Positions 12,107 to 22,799 of a stretch of DNA of 64,000 nucleotides are shown here, piece by piece. The position numbers were made by a program, and so were the translations under genes. The notes beneath the pieces are model-generated. The model saw only the letters and a list, made by a program, of their open reading frames with translations, was not told where the DNA came from and made no database searches. The stretch is from Carya illinoinensis (Eukaryota > Streptophyta > Magnoliopsida > Fagales > Juglandaceae): positions 34,137,480 through 34,201,479 of the forward strand of contig NC_056756.1 in NCBI RefSeq assembly GCF_018687715.1, read 5' to 3'. Positions within the stretch are counted from its first letter, which is position 1. Each line of letters begins with the position of its first letter.

Positions 12107-12484
12107 TGATGATGACAAATATTTGATAGAACTTGAAACCTATATTAATACTTAAGCTCCCCCTGAAAATATGCGTTAGTTTTTTAAGCAAAAGTATAAA
12201 TATAATTCCAAGCATATATAACAAGTTTAGCAATTTAAACAATGTTAATGTTCTAATCTAACACTTCTCCCCCTTTTGGCATCATTAAAAAGGATCCGCA
12301 ACAAGAAAATGGACTGAAGAAAACGATGCGTTTAATAGTCACTGTAGATAGTTGAAAAATGGAGCCGTCCGTGACCCGACAAGTGCTGCAAAGCCTCGAG
12401 GCCTAACTCTATGAATTTAATACGGCTGAAGATTTAAACAATCGCCTGATGTTGTTGACAAACGGGATTGAAGGCTCCGAGTTT

Positions 12485-12495
12485 CTATAAAAAAA
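12485..12495 (+). promoter_or_regulatory. TATA box of antisense gene 1
   Basis: CTATAAAAAAA lies 84 bp upstream of the ATG at 12571, a spacing normal for a plant Pol II promoter with a leader of about 50 nt. Confidence 0.5.
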
Positions 12496-12570
12496 TGATC
12501 ATTTTCATCTATCGGATGCCAAAAAAATAATCACTTCTTGACCTGAGTTCTGTTTTTCCACAACGATAGA

Positions 12571-13023
12571 ATGGCTGAGCAATTCTCTTCCACTAATGTT
12601 CCAGACTTGAATCAGGAACCCTTGACGCATCAATCATCAATCTTCTCTCCTGAGGCCGTCAATACCATGATAGGAGCAGTGAACCGTTTTTCTAGTAAGG
12701 CTGATTCTGAGATTATTGCAGAATCAAGAATGCTCAGTAATCAATATGCTGCCTCTGTTACGATCATGTCTCGAAGGTTAATGGCGAGGGTGAGTGAGAT
12801 TGATCATCTTAACATGCAAATATCTGAGTTACGACAGAAGCTTGCTAATAAGGATAGTGAGAATAAAAGGCTAAAGCAAGAAAACCAAGAGTTGAAAAAA
12901 TTTGCAGATTGGTATGCTCATGATCTGCAACCACGAATAGAAGAGCTGGAACGAGAAAGGGTTCAGATACAAGGTCAACATCGGCAGATAACAGCAGAGG
13001 TTCATCGTTTACTAGAAAAATAG
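12571..13023 (+). CDS. Antisense accessory gene 1 of the Maximus element (150-aa coiled-coil protein)
   Basis: This intronless 150-codon frame lies on the strand opposite to gag-pol, between the end of pol and the 3' LTR. The first roughly 40 residues are Ser/Pro/Thr-rich. Residues about 45-150 are strongly heptad-patterned and charged (motifs ISELRQKLANKDSENKRLKQ and IEELERERVQIQG), predicting a long coiled coil. It aligns without gaps to the neighbouring gene at 13267 over about 75 residues (22 identities counted by eye, including a K-x-DS motif and S-x-RL-x-A). A TATA box sits at 12485. Sireviruses often carry an env-like gene in this interval, but in the sense orientation. This protein has no signal peptide or membrane segment and is not env-like. 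Its function is unknown. Confidence 0.7.
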   Translation: MAEQFSSTNVPDLNQEPLTHQSSIFSPEAVNTMIGAVNRFSSKADSEIIAESRMLSNQYAASVTIMSRRLMARVSEIDHLNMQISELRQKLANKDSENKRLKQENQELKKFADWYAHDLQPRIEELERERVQIQGQHRQITAEVHRLLEK

Positions 13024-13154
13024 GGACAATTTACTGTTAATCTCGCTGGCTTAGTAAGAAAACTTTTGACAATGTGTGTCCAGCATATCTTGTATTTCTT
13101 TTGACTAAATAAGATTTGAAGAGAAAATAGTTTGTCTTATTCTTTATGATATCT

Positions 13155-13162
13155 CTATAAAA
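13155..13162 (+). promoter_or_regulatory. TATA box of antisense gene 2
   Basis: CTATAAAA lies about 110 bp upstream of the ATG at 13267 and repeats the arrangement seen before antisense gene 1, including a pyrimidine-rich leader. Confidence 0.5.
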
Positions 13163-13266
13163 TCAGTCCTGAAGTTCATCTAATCCGCATCAAGTTTTCA
13201 TCTCATCTCTATAACTCATCTGCATTCCTTTAGCATTCTCGTTTTAAGCCTTCTATTCTTTTCTCA

Positions 13267-13704
13267 ATGGCTCATTCTTCTAACATTTCTCTAGATCCAT
13301 CCATGAGGCATTCTGCATCTCAACCTCCTGTTCTTTCTGCAGCTACCATTGGTGCCATGTTGCAGCAAGAAAATAATAATCTGACTAATAAGTCAGATTC
13401 TGATGTTATTTATGACTTGGTGAGTCTTGGGACTCGCTACTCTTCCTCTATTGTGGCTTTTTCTCAGCGGCTACAAGCCAAAAATCACGAAGTTGAAAAG
13501 CTCAAAGAACAAATTGTTGTACTTCAACAAATTGTTCAAGAGTCTCACACAAGGGAAGGAATCATTCGGCAGAAGAATAAACAGTTGAAATCTTTATTAG
13601 ATTCTTCATTCCGCTTGCCGGTTCCCATGAATAAGAATGACATGATATTATATGAAGAGAATGAGCGTCTCAAACATGAGGCTAAGAATCTCAAATTTAT
13701 GTAA
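13267..13704 (+). CDS. Antisense accessory gene 2 of the Maximus element (145-aa coiled-coil protein)
   Basis: Intronless 145-codon frame, ATG in good context (CTCAATGGC), ending 49 bp short of the converging pol stop at 13754. The N-terminal 40 residues are Ser/Thr/Pro-rich. A central helix follows with NKSDSDVIYDLVSLGTRYSS and a leucine-heptad stretch EVEKLKEQIVVLQQIV, then a basic segment and a final charged helix. It is a diverged tandem paralogue of antisense gene 1. Both frames stay fully open although pol has two nonsense codons. No known domain is recognised. A role as an RNA-binding, particle-assembly or silencing-related factor would be speculation. Confidence 0.7.
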   Translation: MAHSSNISLDPSMRHSASQPPVLSAATIGAMLQQENNNLTNKSDSDVIYDLVSLGTRYSSSIVAFSQRLQAKNHEVEKLKEQIVVLQQIVQESHTREGIIRQKNKQLKSLLDSSFRLPVPMNKNDMILYEENERLKHEAKNLKFM

Positions 13705-13753
13705 AAGTATTAAAAAAAATCTATCTCTATTTTTATTGACTCTGGTCTATCTT

Positions 13754-16700
13754 TTAAGAGATATTCATAGCATGCATCATACCTATTTCTCTTCTGATCA
13801 TACATAATCTATCTTCTGGTAAAGGTTTTGTGAAAATATCTGCTAACTGATCGTGTGTGTTTGTGAACTCTAACATTATATCACCTTTTTGCACATGATC
13901 TCGAAGAAAATGATACCTTATTTCAATATGCTTAGTTCTAGAATGTTGTATTGGGTTCTTTGAAAGATTTATAGCACTTGTATTATCACATTTGATTGGA
14001 ATGTGATTATACATGAGTTTAAAATCTTCAAGTTGTTGCTTCATGTAGAGAACTTGAGCACAACAACTACCCGCAGCAACATATTCTGCCTCAGCAGTAG
14101 ATAGTGCAACAGAATTTTGTTTTTTACTAAACCAGGAAACTAATGCATGACCTAAGAAATGGCATGCTCCACTAGTGCTTTTTCGATCTATTTTACAGCC
14201 AGCATAATCTGCATCTGTGTAGCTGATTAGATCGAAAGATGTGTGCTTAGGGTACCATAACCCTAGGTTAATTGTACCACTAAGATATCTAAGAATGCGC
14301 TTAACTGCAATTAAATGTGATTCTTTTGGAGATGATTGAAAACGTGCACATAAGCACACACTAAACATAATATCTGGTCTACTGGCTGTTAAATATAATA
14401 AGCTACCAATCATACCTCGATATATCTTCGAGTCAACTGGCTTACCGGATTCATCTTTATCAAGTTTAGTTGATGGGCTCATTGGTGTTCCAATTTCCTT
14501 AGCATTTTCCATCCCAAACTTCTTCAGTAATTCCTTAATATATTTTGATTGATTGATGAATGTCCCACTTTTTGCTTGCTTAATTTGCAATCCGAGAAAA
14601 AATGTAAGTTCACCCATCATGCTCATCTCAAATTCTTCCTGCATAGTCTTAGCAAAAACTTGACACATATTTTCATTAGTAGCACCGAATATTATATCAT
14701 CAACATAAATCTGAATCAAAAGAATATCATCATTTTCATATTTAATGAAAAGAGTTGTGTCGATTTTTCCTCTTGAAAAACCTTTTTCAATCAAGAAACC
14801 ACTGAGTCTCTCGTACCAAGCTCTAGGAGCTTGTCTAAGTCCATATAGTGCTTTTGTGAGTTTGAAAACATGATTTGGGGAAATATGATTTTCAAAACCT
14901 GGAGGTTACTCAACATATACCTCTTCATTTATAAAACCATTTAAGAAAGCACTTTTAACATCCATTTGAAAAAGTTTGAAATCTTTATAACAAGCATATG
15001 CAAGTAGCATTCGAATAGCTTCTAATCTTGCGACAGGTGCATATGTCTCATCATAATCGATTCCTTCTTCTTGATTAAAACCTTGGGCTACAAGTCGAGC
15101 CTTATTTCTAGTAATGACTCTAGACTCATCTTTCTTGTTTCTAAAAACTCATTTTGTTCCAATAATAGTATAATTTTTGGGTCTAGGAACAAGTGTCCAA
15201 ACATCATTTCTTTCAAATTGATTCAACTCTTCTTGCATAGCTAGAATCCAAGATTCATCAAGAAGTGCGTCATCAATATTTTTGGGTTCAATGTGAGATA
15301 GAAAAGCAGTATGATTACAAATATTTCTAAGAGATGATCGAGTACTTACACCTTGTGAAGGTTCTCCCAAAATTTGTTCCACTGGATGATCTTTCACAAA
15401 TTTCCACTGTTTGGTTGCATCTTGTATTAAATTTTGATGATCTTTCCTGATGGCTCCATGTTGAACTTCCTCTATTGCTTTCTCTTTGTTGAGATTGAGA
15501 CTTTCTGTGTTATTTATACCTTCTGTTTCTTCATCAATAGATTTCTTGGAGAGTGGAGAATTAGATTCATCAAATACTACATGCATAGATTCTTGTACAG
15601 TTAAAGTCTTTTTGTTGAATACTCTATAAGCTTTACTATTAGTAGAATACCCGAGAAAAATACATTCATCAGATTTTGCATCAAACTTGCCTAAATTATC
15701 TCTGTCATTCAAAATAAAACATTTGCATCCAAATACATGAAAGTAACCAATGTTGGGCTTTTTCTCATTCCAAAGCTCATAGGGGGTTTTATTTAATTTA
15801 GACCTTAACATAACTCTATTTATAACATAACATGCAGTACTTACCGCTTCGGCCCAAAAATAACTAGGTAAGTTGTTCTCATTGAGCATTGTTCTTGCCA
15901 TCTCTTGAAGAGATCTATTTTTCCTCTCTACTACCCCATTTTGTTGAGGAGTTCGAGGAGCAGAAAAATTATGAATAAAACCGTTTTCATCACAAAATGT
16001 TTCAATATTTTTATTAACAAACTCTTTTCCCCTATCACTTCGGATACTTGAAATAGTATAGCCCTTTTCATTTTGAATTCTCTTGCATAACTTGGTAAAG
16101 GCATTATGTGCCTCATCTTTATGAGCAAGAAAGATGACCCAAGTATATCTAGAGAAATCATCAACAATAACAAATGCATAATATTTTCCTCCTAGACTTG
16201 CAACTCTATTTGGTCCAAAAAGATCCATGTGTATCAGTTGCAATGGTCTAGTAGTGGAAATATGTTTCTTAGTTTTAAAAGAAGTTTTTGTTTGTTTACC
16301 AAATTGACATGCATCACAAATTTTGTCTTTAAGAAAATATGTTTTTGGTAAACCTCTCACAAGATCATTTTTTGAAAGTTTGGAAATAAGTTCCATGTTG
16401 GCATGACCTAATCTTCTATGCCATAACCAACTAGTTTCATTTTGAGCTGACAAGCAAATAGCATCTTGTGAGGTAATTTCTTCAAAATCAATTGTATAAA
16501 CATTATTGTTTCTAAAAGCAATAAAACAAATATTACAATCATGATCATTCAAAATAATGCATTTATCCATTTTAAAAGTAACTGTAAATCCTTTATCACA
16601 TAATTGACTTATGCTCAAAAGATTATGTTTTAAACCTTCAACAAGTAGAACATCTTCAATTATGAGAGAAGATTCATTACCAATTTTACCTATTCCCACG

Positions 16701-16843
16701 ATCTTCCCTTTCGAGTTGTCTCCAAATGTCACGTGTCCTTCTTCTTTAGATCTAAGATCAAAGAACTTAGTCTTGTCTCCCGTCATGTGTCTTGAACATC
16801 CACTATCTAAAAACCACTTATTTTTGCTTGTGGATGACTTCAT
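13754..16843 (-). pseudogene. Maximus pol (protease, integrase, RT, RNase H) with two nonsense mutations
   Basis: One continuous - strand frame of about 1,030 codons, broken only by TGA at 15149-15151 and TAA at 14906-14908. In order: protease motif WFLDSGCSRHMTG; pre-integrase WLWHRRLGHANMELI and a CX2C knuckle (CDACQFGKQ); integrase core with HMDLFGP, IRSDRGKEF and QQNGVVERKNRS (D, D, E residues present); RT with YVDDIIFGA; RNase H with YTDADYAGCKIDRKSTSG and ALSTAEAEYVA. TGG to TGA (expected Trp before VFRNK) and CAA to TAA (expected Gln before PPGFE) are both transitions of the kind produced by deamination. Loss of RT makes the copy non-autonomous unless helped in trans. A TAG lies four codons upstream of the ATG, and gag is in another frame. 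Confidence 0.92.
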
Positions 16844-16901
16844 GCATACCTATAAAAACAATTAAAATGATTTTTCTTGGTACTCAAGTTCTTTGGGTCC
16901 T

Positions 16902-18536
16902 TTATTTATTAGTATTAGAAGAAACAAGATTTTTAGGTACCCATATGGCTCTAATAGTCATTGTATGATTTCTTCTAATAGGACAAGTATGATAATTATG
17001 ACCATTTCTATTACAAAAATTACAAATAGCATGTGACATATATGAAAAACTTGAATGATTATAATAATATCCTTTTTTGACAAAATTATTTTTATGAAAA
17101 GAATTTTGAATATTAGCCTTTGAGGTAGAATGATTATCAAAGAAATTTTTATAAGGTTTGTATTTTTGTTTTGGCATATATCCCAAACCTGCCTTGTCAA
17201 AAACACATCTTTGACTACCAAGAAGTTTTTCAAAATTTCTTTTTCCATTCGTAAAGTTTTCAACAATATTTTCTAAATCGGTTTTCTTCTTATTCAATTC
17301 AAGATTTTCATCTTTCAAAATGATACTTTCTTTTCTTAAAATTTCAATTTCGTTTGTTAAAGAAGAATTTTTCTTTTTCAAAGCAGTATACTTGATACCC
17401 AATTTTTCAAATTCCTCATAAATCTCTTCTAAAACATTTTGCAATTCTTCATATGAAGGATTTTCAATATTATCAAGATTTGTTACCTCAATGTCATCTT
17501 TAGCCATAAGACAAAGATTTGCTGATTCTTCATTGCTTGCTTCACTATCTGAGCTACTTGAATTATCATCCCATGTAGCTTTCATTGCTTTCTTGCCCTT
17601 GTTTCGATCTTTCTTTAGCAGAGGACAATCTGGCTTGATATGACCAGGTTTATTGCATTTATAACAAATTAAAGTGTCGTTTTTACCTGAATCTTTCTTG
17701 AAAAACTTTTTGAAAGATTTCCTCGGAGGAGTTCTATTTTTCTTCAAGAACCTCTGAATTCTTCTTGTTATCATCGCAACTTCTTCATCTTTATCGTCAT
17801 TTTCCTCATCTTCATCACTTTCACTTTCATGAGGAACAGCTTTAAGTGCTAAGCTCTTCTTTGGCTTTCCTTCTTCTTCTCCTCTTTTCAATGTGTACTC
17901 ATGGGTGATAAGTGACCCGATGAGTTCGTTGACTTCGAGCTTCTTGAGGTCTCTAGCTTCAAGAATCGCTGTAACTTTTGATTCCCAACGTTTTGGTAAA
18001 GAGTTGAGAATTTTTCTTACTATCTCCACCTTGGAATAAACTTTGCCAAGAGCTATCAAGCTGTTTATGATGTTAGTAAAACGAGTGTGCATACTAGAAA
18101 TAGATTCATCATCATTCATCTTAAACATTTCATATTCATGAGTAAGAATATAAATTTTTGATTCCTTGACTTGCGAAGTTCCTTCATAAGTTACTTCCAA
18201 GTTATCCCAAATTTCCTTTGCCGTAGCGCAATTCATTATTCTATTAAACTCATTTCCATTAAGAGCATTATATAATAAATTCATAGCAGTTAAATTTAAA
18301 GTATAAAGTCTATCGTCTTCACGATCAAACTCTTCTTCTTCCTTTTTGACCTTTACTCCACCAACCACTTTTGTTGGAATATAAGGTCCATTTACAATAC
18401 ATTTCCATATTTCTCTACCTTGAGCTTGAAGAAATATTCTCATTCTAACTTTCCAGAATGAGTAATTATCTCCACAAAAGAGTGGAGGCCGACTACTAGA
18501 TTGACCTTCACCAAATGAAGCTGCAATGTTAGCCAT
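16902..18536 (-). CDS. Maximus gag
   Basis: An open 544-codon frame beginning 46 bp inside the primer site. Residues about 15-220 form the UBN2-type gag domain (FCGDNYSFWKVRMRIFL near the start; LPKRWESKVTAI). An acidic Glu/Asp stretch follows at about 230-255, then a first CCHC knuckle near residue 290 (CYKCNKPGHIKPDC), a coiled-coil region at about 370-430, and a second knuckle close to the C-terminus (CNFCNRNGHNYHTC). Two knuckles and a long C-terminal extension are characteristic of SIRE/Maximus gag. The frame stops at 16902, about 60 bp before the pol frame, so gag and pol are in different frames here; programmed shift versus mutation cannot be decided. Confidence 0.9.
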   Translation of the reverse strand: MANIAASFGEGQSSSRPPLFCGDNYSFWKVRMRIFLQAQGREIWKCIVNGPYIPTKVVGGVKVKKEEEEFDREDDRLYTLNLTAMNLLYNALNGNEFNRIMNCATAKEIWDNLEVTYEGTSQVKESKIYILTHEYEMFKMNDDESISSMHTRFTNIINSLIALGKVYSKVEIVRKILNSLPKRWESKVTAILEARDLKKLEVNELIGSLITHEYTLKRGEEEGKPKKSLALKAVPHESESDEDEENDDKDEEVAMITRRIQRFLKKNRTPPRKSFKKFFKKDSGKNDTLICYKCNKPGHIKPDCPLLKKDRNKGKKAMKATWDDNSSSSDSEASNEESANLCLMAKDDIEVTNLDNIENPSYEELQNVLEEIYEEFEKLGIKYTALKKKNSSLTNEIEILRKESIILKDENLELNKKKTDLENIVENFTNGKRNFEKLLGSQRCVFDKAGLGYMPKQKYKPYKNFFDNHSTSKANIQNSFHKNNFVKKGYYYNHSSFSYMSHAICNFCNRNGHNYHTCPIRRNHTMTIRAIWVPKNLVSSNTNK

Positions 18537-18581
18537 AAGATCTTAACTCAAAAGATAGTTAATCTTATAATAGAGCTCTTA

Positions 18582-18593
18582 GCTCTGATACCA
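18582..18593 (-). promoter_or_regulatory. Maximus primer-binding site
   Basis: On the - strand TGGTATCAGAGC, complementary to initiator tRNA-Met, two bases from the 5' LTR end (18596). Confidence 0.93.
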
Positions 18594-18595
18594 AT

Positions 18596-19938
18596 TGTTG
18601 CCCAGATGACTAACACAAGAGGGGAGGTGAATTGAGTTGTAATAAAAAAAAAATAACAATTATAAATCAAATATATAATATAAAATATAAACAAAATATG
18701 AAATAACAATAAATATAAAGAGTAAGGGTAAGAGAGAAGCAAACTCAGTATGTTAACGAGGTTCGGCCCCACTGCCTACGTCCTCGCCTCAAGCTACCCC
18801 TTGAGAATTCCCAAATTCACTATTCAACCTCCTTCAGGTGGAGATAGAAACCTATTACACCTTTGAACAACACCGCTACAAAGGATCCGTGTAGAACACC
18901 CTCTACACTTGCAATCACCTTACACGTGGTGATTCAACTATTCCCTGTGTAGAATACTTTCTACACACACAAGGGTTATACACACCCTTTTTCTGATACA
19001 AAAGCTGATAGTGGGTAGGTTATCAGAAAACACTCCTCAACGAGTGAAATAAGAACAATACAGCGCAAGCTATATCTCTCAAAATGAACAAGGATTAAGG
19101 CTCAATGTTTAGAGAAGAGAGAATGAAAGCTTTGAATGAATGTTGTATGCTCTTGGTGTTGTAAATGTGAAGCTCTCAAATGATCTATTTATAGGCATAT
19201 GAGACTTCATATTCAAATTTAAAAAGATTCACATGTCAAAGACAACATCATTCATTTTTTCAAAAAATTCAAATAAAAGGTTCTTCTTTTTCAATTGTCA
19301 AAGACAACATCATTCACTTTTTCAAAGAATTCAAATAAAAGGTTCTTCTTTCTCAATTGTCAAAGACAACATCATTCACTTTTTCAAAAAAAATCAAACC
19401 TAATCTTTTACTTTTGGCATATGACAAAATGAGCACACTTTCATTTTCAAAAAATTCAAACCTAATCTTTTACTTTTTGTATAAGTCTAAAAAAGCATCA
19501 ATCACTTTTGAAAATATTCAAATAAAACATGCACATGTGAAAGATGACAATCAATCATCTTTAATATTTTCAAAATTCAACCCTTTAATCAAGGCATGCA
19601 CATGCAAAAGATGACAATCAATCATCTTTCAAAATTTTCAAATTTAATTTTCAAAAATATTCATGCACATGTGGAAAATGTATTTTAATGCTTTATGATA
19701 AAATATTAATTTTGAGCATTAATCCTAATTTCGAATTTTGAAGAGATTTACAACATTACTCTATAATTTTAATGTGAACTTGTTCCCTTCTTGCTCATGC
19801 TTGTTTCCTTGATGTGCTTGACTCCATTGTGTAGACAACTTGAGCTTGAGACTTCTTTATTCTTTGAATTCATTTGTTATCATCAAAATCCATGTGTAGA
19901 TTTATAATCACATGAAACTTGAAACCTTGAGTTCAACA
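18596..19938 (-). repeat. Maximus LTR, 5' copy relative to the element
   Basis: 1,343 bp, the near-identical partner of 10753-12093. Differences seen: GGGGGGG versus GGGGAGG near the left end, T/A in TTGTATTAA versus TTGTAATAA, GAGGATTC versus GAGAATTC, and two one-base length changes in A and G runs. Confidence 0.95.
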
Positions 19939-19943
19939 ACAGT

Positions 19944-20478
19944 TAAGAGAATACTACGGTATCTTAAGGTCACCATTAATCATGGTATGTTTCTCTCTTC
20001 CAATTCATCCTTCACTTTGCCTATTCCGATGTTGACTGGGTAGGATGCTTAGATGATCGTCGCTCCACCGGAGGCTTTTGCATCTTCCTTGATAATAATT
20101 ACATCTCCTAAAGTTCAAAGAAGCATAGGACAATTGCACTTTCTAGCATGGAAGTTGAGTACAAATCGCTTGCTTCATCTACTGCCGAACTAATTTGGCT
20201 CCAAACTCTAATTTGTGACTTGGGCTTCCTTTATCTCAGGCTCCAATATTATGGTGAGACAATATTGGGGCCACCTATTTAGCTACAAATCCGGTTTATC
20301 ATTCCAGAATTAAACATATGGATATTGATTTCTACTTTGTAAGAGATAAAGTGGCTACCAAATTTCATACATCAACTCCAAAGATCAACAACTTGTGGAT
20401 GTCTCTACGAAGCCATTAGTATATGAAAAATTCTTCAAGGTTAGGACGAGTCTCAATGTGCTTGATATCCCATTAGAC
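19944..20478 (+). pseudogene. Copia A RNase H fragment
   Basis: The copia A frame resumes after the Maximus duplication. Pieces read [14 protein letters not shown], an [24 protein letters not shown] RNase H core with the first catalytic Asp, a SSMEVEYKSLASSTAEL motif corresponding to the second acidic site, and the C-terminal STKPL segment just before the polypurine tract. Stop codons (for example at the expected Trp in the ISWSSKK box) confirm decay. Confidence 0.8.
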
Positions 20479-20489
20479 TTGAGGGGGCA

Positions 20490-20637
20490 TATTAGATTAG
20501 AAGATATTGCTAAGGCACCCATGCAGGAAAATAATGTTCTAGAATGAACTGTAGACAATCTATTATTGCTTTCTCTACGGTACTTTTAACTACTTTTATT
20601 CCCTCTAGTCTTGTATAAATACATTGATGATTAGTAA
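20490..20637 (+). repeat. Copia A 3' LTR (end missing)
   Basis: Follows TTGAGGGGG (about 20479-20487). Homology to 4718-4905 stops abruptly after GATTAGTAA, so about 40 bp of the LTR are lost and no target duplication can be read. Confidence 0.75.
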
Positions 20638-21670
20638 CTGCATTAAGGATTGACTATTTTATATTTCATTCTTTCTTTAAGGACAAACATCCCAATCCCT
20701 TTTGCTCGCTTACTTACAAAACAAATGGAGCCCGATTTGAAATGCTTTAAAAGCTTGATAGTTGGCTCACCACATTTCTTCTTATACTCTTTTATAGGTG
20801 GGATTGGATTTGTACCTATTCCAACCATAGATATATGATTATATGATTCAATTATAATCTATATCGTTTCATTAAATGAGCCAAAGCTATTTAACCTAAA
20901 CATCACTTATTTATAAATATCTTATTTACTACGCTGAATTTGAGAAAATATTATTTCAACTCATTTCAACTTGTTTAATATTAACATATTGAATTAATTT
21001 AAATATAAATAATATTAATTATATATATGCTCACATTTAAAATCAATTTGATAATGAATCTAATAAGCATAACCCAATATCTTTACACATGTTCAATTAA
21101 AAACTCCATTATATTAAGATTATAGTCCGAAAAAATTCTTCCAAATAAATACTAACATGAAAAAAAATCAGATTACTTTTTTAATAAATAATGTGATAGT
21201 CTTTTCGTAAAGCTTCATTACTAGTTGCTAACGTTAGCATTGTCTTAAAATCTTAATTTTAAATATTAAAATTATAATTTAAATATTCAAGGGAAATTGA
21301 CATAAAATTGACCTTAGTTTATCATAAATGCATAATTATAGGGATGAGCATCGAAATAGTCAGAGTCGTATTCCCAATTTTGACTTGTCGGAGCGGAGTT
21401 AGATTTGTTTTTTTTTTTTTAAATTTCATATTTAGCCAATTTTTAAAAAATGATTTTTTGTCGACCATCAAATTTTAGTTATTTCTATCCTAGTGTCTAA
21501 TTTTTTTCTATACAAGGCTTATACTATAGTGCTTACTTACAAATTATATATTATACTTTAGTAAATTAGTATTATGTATTATTAACTTATTATACTACAT
21601 TTATTTCAATATTAGTGTTTAACTTATTTCTATTTTTGATTATGTATGGTAGTAATATTATGACATTTAC

Positions 21671-21713
<43 letters not shown>

Positions 21714-22799
21714 AATACACTAAATTATTATTAGTTTATTTATATTATAGAATAAGTAGATTATTTTATAATAATTAACTCATACTAGTATATTATTGAA
21801 TTTAATTATATAAATTCTACTTATATAGCTATATAAATATATTAGTATATATGATAAATATATAAATAAATACATATTTTTATAATATATGTGCAATATT
21901 AGAGTCAGATTTAGAGGGTAAAATGAGAGTCGGAGTCAGAGTTAGGTTGGCCTAGCAACACCTCTGACTTCGAATGAAAAATTAAAATTTTCCTCCAATT
22001 CTATTTTATCAAAATTGAAAGGGAACTTAAACGAAATCATAATAAAATTAGGTCTCATTTGGTTATGTAGTCTAGATAATATGATATGAGATATTTTGTT
22101 GAAAGTTAAGTAAAATATTATTAGAATATAAAATTTTAATATTATTTTTATTTTTAAAATTAAAAAAATTAAATTATTTATTATATTTTATATAAATATT
22201 TAAAAAATTATAATAAATATATAAAATAAAATTAGATAAAATAATTTAATTTTATATAATTAGATCAGAATTTGAATTTTTGATCCCTACTTAATAGCTA
22301 ATCTAGAGTAGAGGAGTTTTTAAATTTTATTTATTTATTTCTCAGAGCCGATCAGGTTAAGTTAGATTTGAGTGTTGAGAAATGTTAAGGTATATTCTGA
22401 ATAAAAAAAATATATATATATATAAAATAATAATAAAATATTAAATAATCATAAAAAGTAATAGATAATAATAAAAAATATATAAAAATTAATAATAAAA
22501 TAATAAATAATAATAAAATATGTTAAAAAATTATTGAGATATCTCGACACCTAAACATAGAATACTTTTGATTTGTTAAACAAAAATTTTTATCTTAAAT
22601 TTAAAATTTTTATCTCCTTATTATAATTTTTTTTATATTTTTATATAAAATATAATAAATAATTTAATTTTTTTTAATTTTTTTAAAATTTAAAATAATA
22701 ATAATATTTGATCTTAATTCCAAAATTTTCATATCATTTACAAGCAGAACCTAAAAGTTAAAACTCCCCGCAATGCTAGCTAACTAAATACTCTACTCC
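20638..22799. other. AT-rich intergenic stretch upstream of MAP70
   Basis: Very A/T-rich with a CATA/TA microsatellite at about 21664-21706. Two blocks resemble eroded MITEs: 21340-21965 opens TAGGGATGAGCATCG and is rich in CAGAGTCGGAGT-like subterminal motifs; 22055-22560 opens AGGTCTCATTTGGTTA. No gene is supported, and a 62-codon frame at 20650-20838 has no domain. Confidence 0.45.

Larger units (their letters stand above)
10753..19938 (-). mobile_element. Young SIRE/Maximus-type copia retrotransposon with two antisense accessory genes
   Basis: This is a complete 9,186-bp element with 1.34-kb LTRs (TGTTG...CAACA) flanked by a perfect 5-bp duplication, ACAGT (10748-10752 and 19939-19943). 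The element runs on the - strand: LTR 18596-19938, primer site 18582-18593, gag, pol, two genes on the opposite strand, polypurine tract 12094-12106, and LTR 10753-12093. The large size, long gag with two zinc knuckles, and AAAAGGGGGAGAT polypurine tract place it in the SIRE/Maximus lineage. By eye the two LTRs differ by about 3 substitutions and 2 one-base indels, so the insertion is recent. It sits in the RT/RNase H part of copia A. Confidence 0.95.
4718..20637 (+). mobile_element. Copia A: degenerate Ty1/copia retrotransposon, opened by three later insertions
   Basis: The 5' LTR (about 4718-4905) is followed at once by an initiator-tRNA-Met primer site (4906-4917). Recognisable gag, integrase, RT and RNase H pieces follow in order. 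At the end come a polypurine tract (about 20479-20487) and a 3' LTR copy (20490-20637) that lacks roughly the last 40 bp. The LTRs differ at many positions and the coding region has numerous frameshifts and stops, so this is the oldest layer here. Inside it lie a hAT MITE, a probable solo LTR and a complete Maximus element. Removing them leaves an element of roughly 4.5 kb, usual for copia. Confidence 0.9.

Noticed and set aside
18582..18593. tRNA gene fragment, because of similarity to initiator tRNA-Met
   Set aside because: Only 12 bases match, exactly at the LTR edge, which is the definition of the primer-binding site.
20650..20838. 62-codon frame after the copia A 3' LTR
   Set aside because: No recognisable motif; a comparable frame on the other strand overlaps it, as expected by chance.
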